This document shows, piece by piece, positions 9,980 to 16,562 of a stretch of 64,000 nt of DNA. The position numbers and the translations under genes were made by a program. A model generated the notes under the pieces. The model did no database searches. It saw only the letters and a program-made list of their open reading frames with translations, and was not told the DNA's origin. The stretch is from Actinomadura flavalba DSM 45200 (GTDB lineage: Bacteria > Actinomycetota > Actinomycetes > Streptosporangiales > Streptosporangiaceae): positions 1-64,000 of the forward strand of contig NZ_KB894102.1 of assembly GCF_000374305.1 (NCBI RefSeq), given 5' to 3'. Position 1 is the stretch's first letter, and each line of letters begins with the position of its first letter.

Positions 9980-11133
9980 GTCGAGTACGCCGAGTTCTCG
10001 TGGACGTACTCGGCCGTGAGGTCGGTCGTCCAGACGGTCGCGCTGTGCGGGCCCGCGGCCAGGTCGACGGTGATCGTCACGTCGCGGGGCCGCAGGTCGA
10101 CCTTGTCGCGGTCGTCGCCGACCGAGCCGTTGCGGCACACCCACACGCCGTTGATCGCGACGTTGAGGTGGTCGGGCTCGAACACGGCGTCGGTGGTGCC
10201 GACGGCCGACAGCACCCGGCCCCAGTTGGGGTCCTCGCCGTGGATCGCGCACTTGAGCAGGTTGTTGCGGGCGACCGAGCGGCCCGCCGTCACGGCGTCG
10301 GCGACGCTGGCGGCGCCGACGACCTCGATCGCGATGGCCTTGGCGGCGCCCTCGGCGTCCACCAGGAGCTGGCGGGTGAGGTCGAGGCACAGGTCGGTGA
10401 GCAGCGCGGTGAACCCGGCCTCGTCCGGGGTGGTCCCGGACGCGCCGGACGCCATGAGCAGCACCGTGTCGTTGGTGGACAGGCAGCCGTCGGCGTCGAG
10501 CCGGTCGAGCGAGGCGCCGGTGGCGGCGCGCAGCGCGCGGTCCAGGACGTCGGCGGGCAGGTCGGCGTCGGTGGTGATCACGCAGAGCATCGTGGCGAGC
10601 GAGGGGGCGAGCATGCCCGCGCCCTTGGCCATGCCGCCGACGCGGTAGCCGCCCTCGCCCTGCCGGAAGGCGATCTTGGCGACGCTGTCGGTGGTGCGGA
10701 TCGCGTCGGCGGCGGCCAGGCCGCCGTCGCCGCGCGACAGTTCGTCCACGGCGGCGCCGACGCCGGGTAGCAGCTTGTCCATGGGCAGCCGCACGCCGAT
10801 GAGGCCGGTGGAGCAGACGGCGATCTCGCCCGCCGACGCGTCGAGCAGCTCGGCGGCCTTCTCGGCGGTGGCGTGGGTGTCCTGGAAGCCGGGCGCGCCG
10901 GTGCACGCGTTGGCGCCGCCGGAGTTCAGCACGACGGCGTGCAGGCGTCCGCCCGACACGACCTGCTGCGACCACAGGACCGGCGCGGCCTTGACGCGGT
11001 TGGCGGTGAAGACGCCGGCCGCGGCGCGGGACGGTCCGTCGTTGACGACGATGGCCAGGTCGCGGGCTCCGCTGTCCTTCAGCCCGGCGACGACGCCGGC
11101 GGCGCGGAACCCCAGGGGGGCGGTGACGCTCAC
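9976..11133 (-). CDS. argJ: Ornithine acetyltransferase / N-acetylglutamate synthase
   Basis: ArgJ transfers acetyl from N-acetylornithine to glutamate, giving the cyclic arginine pathway; many actinobacterial forms are called bifunctional, which cannot be decided here. The 385-residue precursor has the self-cleavage site before the nucleophile Thr181 in the sequence APSLATML, inside GGMAKGAGML. ATRNNLLK-like (SVARNNLLKCAIHGEDPNWGR) and C-terminal ENSAYST blocks are present. GTG 11133 overlaps the argC stop (GTGA) and has GGAG 7 nt upstream. Its presence, with no argE-like gene seen, fits the cyclic route. Confidence 0.96.
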   Translation of the reverse strand: MSVTAPLGFRAAGVVAGLKDSGARDLAIVVNDGPSRAAAGVFTANRVKAAPVLWSQQVVSGGRLHAVVLNSGGANACTGAPGFQDTHATAEKAAELLDASAGEIAVCSTGLIGVRLPMDKLLPGVGAAVDELSRGDGGLAAADAIRTTDSVAKIAFRQGEGGYRVGGMAKGAGMLAPSLATMLCVITTDADLPADVLDRALRAATGASLDRLDADGCLSTNDTVLLMASGASGTTPDEAGFTALLTDLCLDLTRQLLVDAEGAAKAIAIEVVGAASVADAVTAGRSVARNNLLKCAIHGEDPNWGRVLSAVGTTDAVFEPDHLNVAINGVWVCRNGSVGDDRDKVDLRPRDVTITVDLAAGPHSATVWTTDLTAEYVHENSAYST

Positions 11134-12158
11134 GGGGACACTCCGATCGTGGTGAGTCCGGTCTCTTCGGGGAGGCCGAGGGCGAGGTTGGCGCTCTGCA
11201 CGGCGCCTCCCCCGGTGCCCTTGGTGAGGTTGTCCAGGGCGGCGACGACGACGATCCGTCCGGCGCGCTCGTCCAGCGCGGCCTGCACGAGCACGCTGTT
11301 GGAGCCGAGCGTCATCGCCGTGGCGGGCCACTGGCCGTCGGGCAGCAGTTCGACGAACGGCTCGGCGGCGTAGGCGGCGGTGTAGGCGTCGCGCAGCGCG
11401 GCGGCGGTGAGGCCGGGGCGGGCGCGGACGTTGCAGGTGGCGAGGATGCCGCGGCTCATCGGCGCGAGCGTCGGGGTGAACGAGACCGTGACGGGCTCAC
11501 CCGCGACGCCGCTGAGGTTCTGGATCATCTCGGGGGTGTGCCGGTGGACGCCGCCGACGCCGTAGGCCGACATCGAGCCCATCGTCTCGCTGCCGAGCAG
11601 GTGCGGTTTGGCGGCGCGGCCGGCGCCGGAGGTGCCGGAGGCGGCCACGACGACGACGTCGGGTTCGGCGATCCCGGCGGCGAACGCGGGGAACAGCGCG
11701 AGCGTGACGGTCGTCGGGTAGCAGCCGGGGACGGCGATGCGCCGGGCCTGCCGCAGCGCGTCGCGCTGGCCGGGCAGTTCGGGCAGGCCGTAGGGCCAGG
11801 TGCCCGCGTGCGGGGAGCCGTAGAAGTGCTCCCAGGCGGCGGCGTCGGTGAGCCGGAAGTCGGCGCCGCAGTCGACGACGAGCGCGTCGTCGCCGAGGTC
11901 GGCGGCGAGCGGGCCGGACTGGCCGTGCGGCAGCGCGAGGAAGACGACGTCGTGCCCGGCGAGGGTGTCGGGCGTGGTCGGGGCGAGGACGCGTCCGGCC
12001 AGCGAGCGCAGGTGCGGCTGGTGCGCGCCCAGCTCGGACCCGGCGTTGGACCCGGCGGTCAGGGTGCCGATCTCGAACTCGGGGTGCGCGGCGAGGAGGC
12101 GGAGGACTTCGCCGCCCGCGTACCCGCTGGCGCCGGCGACGGCGGCCCGGATTCCCAT
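11130..12158 (-). CDS. argC: N-acetyl-gamma-glutamyl-phosphate reductase
   Basis: The NADPH-dependent enzyme reduces N-acetylglutamyl phosphate to the semialdehyde. The product is 342 residues. The N-terminal Rossmann motif GASGYAGGE and the catalytic cysteine in VPGCYPTT (about residue 145) are clear. ATG 12158 was chosen since homologues begin just before the Rossmann strand; an in-frame ATG at 12221 would add 21 unrelated residues and lies on the promoter. It is the first gene of the arg operon. Confidence 0.96.
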   Translation of the reverse strand: MGIRAAVAGASGYAGGEVLRLLAAHPEFEIGTLTAGSNAGSELGAHQPHLRSLAGRVLAPTTPDTLAGHDVVFLALPHGQSGPLAADLGDDALVVDCGADFRLTDAAAWEHFYGSPHAGTWPYGLPELPGQRDALRQARRIAVPGCYPTTVTLALFPAFAAGIAEPDVVVVAASGTSGAGRAAKPHLLGSETMGSMSAYGVGGVHRHTPEMIQNLSGVAGEPVTVSFTPTLAPMSRGILATCNVRARPGLTAAALRDAYTAAYAAEPFVELLPDGQWPATAMTLGSNSVLVQAALDERAGRIVVVAALDNLTKGTGGGAVQSANLALGLPEETGLTTIGVSP

Positions 12159-12189
12159 CTGCTTCTCACTGCCCTTCGACGGAGACAGC

Positions 12190-12221
12190 AAGAGTATGCA
12201 TGAGAGTGGAAGAGTATTCAA
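12190..12221 (-). promoter_or_regulatory. argC promoter with candidate ArgR operator
   Basis: The minus strand has TTGAAT (12216-12221), a 17-bp spacer and CATACT (12193-12198). The same span holds a direct repeat AAGAGTATKCA at 12190-12200 and 12210-12220, exactly 20 bp apart (two helical turns). The TGAATA and TGCATA cores resemble half-sites of known ARG boxes. Overlap of promoter and repeat suggests repression by ArgR; not proven. Confidence 0.55.
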
Positions 12222-12281
12222 TCCAGAACCCGAAACCTCTCACGATCCGGGACGCTGGGGTCGAGACCGGACAGAAGTCGT

Positions 12282-12314
12282 TTGACACCTAATAATTAGC
12301 TCTCTAATACTTAG
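12282..12314 (+). promoter_or_regulatory. Leaderless promoter and twin MarR operator
   Basis: TTGACA (12282-12287), a 17-bp spacer and TAATAC (12305-12310) form a near-perfect housekeeping promoter. The predicted start of transcription falls at the GTG of the marR gene (12318), so the mRNA should be leaderless. Two palindromes sit on it: CTAATAATTAG (12289-12299) and CTAATACTTAG (12304-12314), 15 bp apart centre to centre. They are the obvious candidate sites for autoregulation by the MarR protein. Confidence 0.65.
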
Positions 12315-12317
12315 CCC

Positions 12318-12818
12318 GTGGAACCTTTGACGGACGGCCTCTCCGGCTTCGGCCCGCCCGACGACTGGCCCATCGGGCGCCTGTTCTCGATCATCGCCCG
12401 CATGTCCGGACCCGTCATGTGGCGGCTGGTCGAGCAGCACGGCACCAGCCCGGCGGGCTTCTTCCTGCTGCGCGCCCTGACCGTCCAGGACGGCCTGCGC
12501 GCCGGTGAGGCCGCGCGGCAGATCATGGTCACACCCGCCACGCTCACGTCCGTCGTCTCCACGCTCGAACGCAACGGCCACGTCGAGCGCCGCCGCGACC
12601 CGGCCGACCGGCGCGCCGTCCGGCTCCACCTCACCGACTCCGGACGGGGCGTCGTGCACGCTACCGTCGCGGAGATCGGCGCGGACCTGGCGCGCCTGTA
12701 CGCGGTGGACCCCGCCGACGAACCGGCCGTGCGCCGCTTCCTGCTCGGACTGCTGGACCGCTTCCGCGCCTACACCGACCACGACGGAGACCCGACATGC
12801 CCGAACCCCCCGAACTAG
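12318..12818 (+). CDS. MarR-family transcriptional regulator
   Basis: This is a 166-residue winged-helix regulator. The DNA-binding part spans about residues 45-110, with RAGEAARQIMVTPATLTSVVSTLERNGHVERRRDPADRRAV matching the MarR helix-turn-helix plus wing (key DRR in the wing). It starts at GTG 12318 with no room for a ribosome binding site after the -10 box, so translation is probably leaderless. Its end overlaps the ABC ATPase gene by 22 nt, so it controls and is co-expressed with the exporter. The ligand is unknown; typical MarR proteins respond to phenolic or drug-like compounds. Confidence 0.9.
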   Translation: MEPLTDGLSGFGPPDDWPIGRLFSIIARMSGPVMWRLVEQHGTSPAGFFLLRALTVQDGLRAGEAARQIMVTPATLTSVVSTLERNGHVERRRDPADRRAVRLHLTDSGRGVVHATVAEIGADLARLYAVDPADEPAVRRFLLGLLDRFRAYTDHDGDPTCPNPPN

Positions 12819-13762
12819 CCGTCCACGCCACCGACCTGCACAAGACCTACAAGAGCCCCGGCGGCGACGTCCCCGCCGTGCGCGGCATCGGGCTCGCCGT
12901 CCCGCCCGGTGAGTTCTTCGGGCTGCTCGGCCCGAACGGCGCCGGGAAGAGCACGACGATCGGGATGCTCACCACGCTCGTCCGGCCCACGTCGGGCGCC
13001 GCGAGCGTGTGGGGGCACGACGTCGTCGGCGACTCCACCGAGGTCAAGCGGCGCATCGGCATGGTGTCGCAGAACAACACGCTCGACAGCGACCTGGACG
13101 CCTTCGAGAACCTGGAGTTCCGGGGCCGCTACTTCGGCCTCGGCGCCCGCGACGCGCGCCGCCGCGCCGACGAGCTGCTGGAGCTGTTCGGCCTCACCGA
13201 CCGGCGCAAGGGCAACCCGTTCGAGATGTCGGGCGGGCAGGCCAAGCGGCTGATGATCGCGCGGGCGCTGGTGCACCGGCCCGACGTCCTGTTCCTGGAC
13301 GAGCCCACCGCCGGTCTCGACCCGCAGAACCGCGTCAACCTGTGGGACCTGCTGCGCGGCCTCCAGAAGGAGGGGCAGACCATCCTGCTGACCACGCACT
13401 ACATGGAGGAGGCCGAGGTCCTCTGCGACCGGATCGCCGTCGTCGACCACGGCCGCGTCCTCGCGCAGGGCACCGTGCCCGAGCTGACCGCGACGGCCGG
13501 GGCCGACACCGTCGTCACCGTCACCTACGAGGGCGCTCCGCCCGCGGGCCTGCGGGAGCGGCTCGACGGCCGGGACGGCGTCGGCAAGGTGGAGGTGACC
13601 GACGGGCAGGTCCGCGTGTTCGCCCGCGAGGCCGACGGGCTGCTCGGCGAACTCGTCGCCGCCGGGGCCGGGTCGGGCGCCGTCGTCACCGACGCCAGCC
13701 AGATCCGCCCCAGCCTGGAGACCGTGTTCCTCAGCCTGACCGGACGGGAGTACCGCGACTGA
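12797..13762 (+). CDS. ABC transporter ATP-binding protein (DrrA-like)
   Basis: This 321-residue ATPase drives an ABC-2 exporter. Walker A GPNGAGKST is near residues 45-53, the Q-loop MVSQNN follows, the signature is MSGGQAKRL and Walker B is LFLDEPTAGLDP. The C-terminal 90 residues after the H-loop (TTHYMEEAE) resemble the regulatory tail of daunorubicin-resistance (DrrA) ATPases. The start ATG lies inside the end of marR, and the stop overlaps the permease start by 1 nt (TGATG). Export of a drug or lipid-like compound is inferred; the substrate is not known. Confidence 0.93.
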   Translation: MPEPPELAVHATDLHKTYKSPGGDVPAVRGIGLAVPPGEFFGLLGPNGAGKSTTIGMLTTLVRPTSGAASVWGHDVVGDSTEVKRRIGMVSQNNTLDSDLDAFENLEFRGRYFGLGARDARRRADELLELFGLTDRRKGNPFEMSGGQAKRLMIARALVHRPDVLFLDEPTAGLDPQNRVNLWDLLRGLQKEGQTILLTTHYMEEAEVLCDRIAVVDHGRVLAQGTVPELTATAGADTVVTVTYEGAPPAGLRERLDGRDGVGKVEVTDGQVRVFAREADGLLGELVAAGAGSGAVVTDASQIRPSLETVFLSLTGREYRD

Positions 13763-14613
13763 TGGCCACCACCACCGCGACCGCCGCCGGGGCGGGCACC
13801 GCCGCCCAGCGCGTCACCGTCGGCCGCACGTTCCTCGCCATGATGGCGCGCGAGGTGCGGGTCCTGCGCAAGAACTTCATCTCCACGTTCGTGCGCGTGC
13901 TCGTGCAGCCCGTGCTGTTCGTGTTCGTCTTCGCCTACGTGCTGCCCAAGCTCGGCTCCGGCGGGTTCGGGGGCGCCGCCGGGGCCGAGACGTTCTCCAC
14001 CATCCTCGTGCCCGGCCTCGTCGGCTCCTCGATCATCATGCAGGGCGTGATGGCCGTGGTGTTCCCGCTGATGATGGAGCTGTCCTGGCAGAAGTCGATC
14101 ACCGACCGGGCGCTCGCGCCCATCCCGGTGCCGCTGCTGGCCGTGCAGAAGATCGCCGCCGCCGGGTTCCAGGCGCTGCTGGCCGGGCTGCTGGTCTTCC
14201 CGGCCGTCCTGTTCATCCACGCCGACGGGCAGGCGCCGCAGATCACCGTCGCGAACTGGCCGCTGCTCATCGGCGTGCTGGTGGCCGGGTCGCTGCTGTC
14301 GTCGGCGGGCGGGCTGCTGATGGGAACGCTGATGAACCCGCAGAAGGTGCAGATCCTGTTCGGGCTCGTCCTCATGCCGATGTCGATGCTCGGCTGCGTC
14401 TACTACCCGTGGGCCGCGCTGGAGAACGTGCGCTGGCTCCAGATCGCGACGCTGATCAACCCGATGGTCTACGTCAACGAGGGGTTGCGCGCCGCGCTCA
14501 CGCCCGACGTCGGGCACATGTCGTTCTGGGTGTACGGGCCGGTGATCCTCATCGGGACGGTGCTGCTGGTGTGGGCGTCCGCGCGGACGTTCACCAAGCG
14601 GGTGCTGACCTGA
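13762..14613 (+). CDS. ABC-2 type transporter permease (DrrB-like)
   Basis: This 283-residue inner-membrane partner of the preceding ATPase has an N-terminal cytoplasmic segment followed by about six hydrophobic segments (for example VLVQPVLFVFVFAYVL, GSSIIMQGVMAVVFPLMM and VYGPVILIGTVLLVWA). The block RALAPIPVPLLAVQKI and the NPMVYVNEGLRAAL segment before the last helix are typical of ABC-2 permeases of the DrrB class. It is the last gene of the three-gene rightward operon and faces a hairpin at 14616-14645. Confidence 0.9.
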   Translation: MATTTATAAGAGTAAQRVTVGRTFLAMMAREVRVLRKNFISTFVRVLVQPVLFVFVFAYVLPKLGSGGFGGAAGAETFSTILVPGLVGSSIIMQGVMAVVFPLMMELSWQKSITDRALAPIPVPLLAVQKIAAAGFQALLAGLLVFPAVLFIHADGQAPQITVANWPLLIGVLVAGSLLSSAGGLLMGTLMNPQKVQILFGLVLMPMSMLGCVYYPWAALENVRWLQIATLINPMVYVNEGLRAALTPDVGHMSFWVYGPVILIGTVLLVWASARTFTKRVLT

Positions 14614-14615
14614 GA

Positions 14616-14645
14616 CGCCCGGAGGCCGCGCGCGGCCCCCGGGCG
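14616..14645. terminator. Bidirectional terminator between convergent genes
   Basis: CGCCCGG-A-GGCCGCG pairs with CGCGGCC-C-CCGGGCG (14616-14645) in a long nearly perfect stem lying in the 36 nt between the permease gene and the ABC-F gene, which converge here. Confidence 0.6.
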
Positions 14646-14649
14646 CGCT

Positions 14650-16254
14650 CTACAGCGGCTCGCCCTCGGTCAGGCCCGTCGCGCGGTCCATGCGCAGCCA
14701 GCGGGTGATGCCCAGCGTGCGCAGGAACGGCACGTCGTGGCTCACCACCAGCAGCGCGCCCTCGTAGCCGGTCAGGGCCGCGCCGAGGCGGGCCGCGCTC
14801 GCCAGGTCGAGGTTGTTGGTCGGCTCGTCCAGCAGCAGGAGCTGCGGGGGCGGGTCGGCCAGCAGCAGCGACGCCAGCACGGCGCGGAACCGCTCGCCGC
14901 CCGACAGCGTCCCGGCGGGCTGCTCGGCGCGGCGGCCCCGGAACAGGAACCGGGCCAGGCCCGCGCGGATCTCGGTGAGCGGCACGTCCGGGGCGACGGC
15001 GCGGACGTTGTCGACGACGCTGGCGGCGTCGTCGAGCACGTCCAGGCGCTGCGGCAGGTACCGGACGCCCGGCACGCCGATCCGGACGTCGTCGCCGCCG
15101 TCCAGGACGCGGCGCAGCAGCGTCGTCTTGCCCGCGCCGTTGTCGCCGGTCAGCGCGATCCGCTCCGGCCCCCGGACGATCAGCTCGGTGAGCGTCTCGG
15201 GCTCCGGTTCGGGGGCGTCCAGGCCGCCCAGCGTGAGGACCGTGCGGCCCGCCGGGACGCGGGTGCGCGGCAGCGCGACGCGGATCTCCTCGTCCTCGCG
15301 GACCGCGTCCTCGGCCTCGGACAGCCGGTCGCGGGCGTCGGCGAGCCGGTCCTCGTGCAGGTTGCGGTGCTTGCCCGCCGAGACCTCGGCGGCCCGCTTC
15401 CACGCCCCCATGACGATCTTGGGCTGGCTCCGGCTCGCCTGGATCTTGTTCCCGTACCGCTCGCGCCGGGCGAGCTTGACCTGCGCCTCCTCCAGTTCGC
15501 GTTTCTGCCGGCGCACGTCGGTCTCGGCGGCGCGGACCGTGCGCTCGGCCGCCTCCTTCTCCACGGCCAGCAGTTCCTCGTACTGCGACAGGGTGCCGCC
15601 GAACGTGCGGACGCCGCCGCCGCGAAGGTCCGCGACGGCGTCGACGTGCTCCAGCAGCTCGCGGTCGTGGCTGACGACGACGAGCACGCCGCTCCAGGCG
15701 TCGATCGCGTCGTACAGGCGGTGCCGGGCCGCCAGGTCGAGGTTGTTGGTGGGTTCGTCCAGCAGCAGGACGTCGGGACGGGCGAGCAGCCGCGCGGCCA
15801 GGCCCACCATGACGGTCTCGCCGCCCGACAGCGTGCCGACCGTGCGGTCCAGTTCGACGTGCGCGAGGCCGAGGCGGTCGAGCTGGGCGCGGGTGCGTTC
15901 CTCGACGTCCCAGTCGTCACCGACGGCGGCGAAGTTCGCCTCCGTCGCCTCGCCCGCCTCGATGGCGTGCAGCGCGGTGCGCGCCGGGGTGATGCCGAGC
16001 AGGTCCGCGACGGTCGTGGCGGTGCCGAGCGGAAGGTCCTGCGGCAGGTAACCGGTCTCCCCCGCGACGCTGACCGTCCCGGCCGACGGCGTCAGCTCGC
16101 CCGCGATCAGCTTGAGCAGGGTGGACTTGCCCGCGCCGTTGACGCCGACGAGACCGGTGCGGCCCGTGCCGAACGCGGCGTCGAGGCCGTCCAGGACGAC
16201 GGTGCCGTCCGGCCAGGAGAAGGACAGATCAGAACAGACGATGGCGAAGGACAT
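14650..16254 (-). CDS. ABC-F family ATPase
   Basis: This 534-residue protein has two ABC domains fused in one chain and no membrane segments, which defines ABC-F translation or antibiotic-protection factors acting on the ribosome. Domain 1 has GVNGAGKSTLLKL, LSGGETVMVGLAARLLARPD and LLLDEPTNNLD. Domain 2 has GDNGAGKTTLLRR, LSGGERFRAV and again LLLDEPTNNLD. A charged linker of about 90 residues (from VEKEAAERTVRAAE to REDEEIRVAL) separates them. ATG 16254 has GGAG upstream. It has its own promoter and a leader of about 228 nt. Whether it is a resistance protein or housekeeping factor cannot be told from sequence. Confidence 0.9.
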   Translation of the reverse strand: MSFAIVCSDLSFSWPDGTVVLDGLDAAFGTGRTGLVGVNGAGKSTLLKLIAGELTPSAGTVSVAGETGYLPQDLPLGTATTVADLLGITPARTALHAIEAGEATEANFAAVGDDWDVEERTRAQLDRLGLAHVELDRTVGTLSGGETVMVGLAARLLARPDVLLLDEPTNNLDLAARHRLYDAIDAWSGVLVVVSHDRELLEHVDAVADLRGGGVRTFGGTLSQYEELLAVEKEAAERTVRAAETDVRRQKRELEEAQVKLARRERYGNKIQASRSQPKIVMGAWKRAAEVSAGKHRNLHEDRLADARDRLSEAEDAVREDEEIRVALPRTRVPAGRTVLTLGGLDAPEPEPETLTELIVRGPERIALTGDNGAGKTTLLRRVLDGGDDVRIGVPGVRYLPQRLDVLDDAASVVDNVRAVAPDVPLTEIRAGLARFLFRGRRAEQPAGTLSGGERFRAVLASLLLADPPPQLLLLDEPTNNLDLASAARLGAALTGYEGALLVVSHDVPFLRTLGITRWLRMDRATGLTEGEPL

Positions 16255-16488
16255 GGGGCGGCTCCAGGGTTCTCGCGGAAGAGCGGACTCGTGGAGACAC
16301 CGCGGACCGTACGGCACGCCCGCCGGACAGCGAAAAACCGTCCGGGACGTCGAGAAGCCCACCGAGATCGCGTCGCACGGAACCAGCCGGAGCCCTGACA
16401 CGGGCGTCGAAACGGCGGCACATCGCGCGGTGCCTGCGACCTCAGTTCCTCAATGGACTCCCCAACCGGACGGCAATGAGACCCAGTG

Positions 16489-16517
16489 ATCCTATATGAG
16501 CCGACCACCCGACGCAA
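16489..16517 (-). promoter_or_regulatory. Promoter of the ABC-F gene
   Basis: The minus strand has TTGCGT (16512-16517), a 17-bp spacer and TAGGAT (16489-16494). It abuts the pheT terminator stem. Transcription would start near 16482, leaving a leader of about 228 nt before the ABC-F start codon. Confidence 0.5.
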
Positions 16518-16551
16518 GGACGGCCCGTGACCCCAGGGTCACGGGCCGTCC
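16518..16551 (-). terminator. Terminator after pheT
   Basis: A 16-bp perfect stem (16518-16533 with 16536-16551) with a 2-nt apex lies 12 nt past the pheT stop. Confidence 0.75.
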
Positions 16552-16562
16552 CGTCGAGCGGA

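Noticed and set aside
16229..16423. A 64-codon frame in the ABC-F leader
   Set aside because: It overlaps the ABC-F start, has no family features and no clear ribosome binding site.
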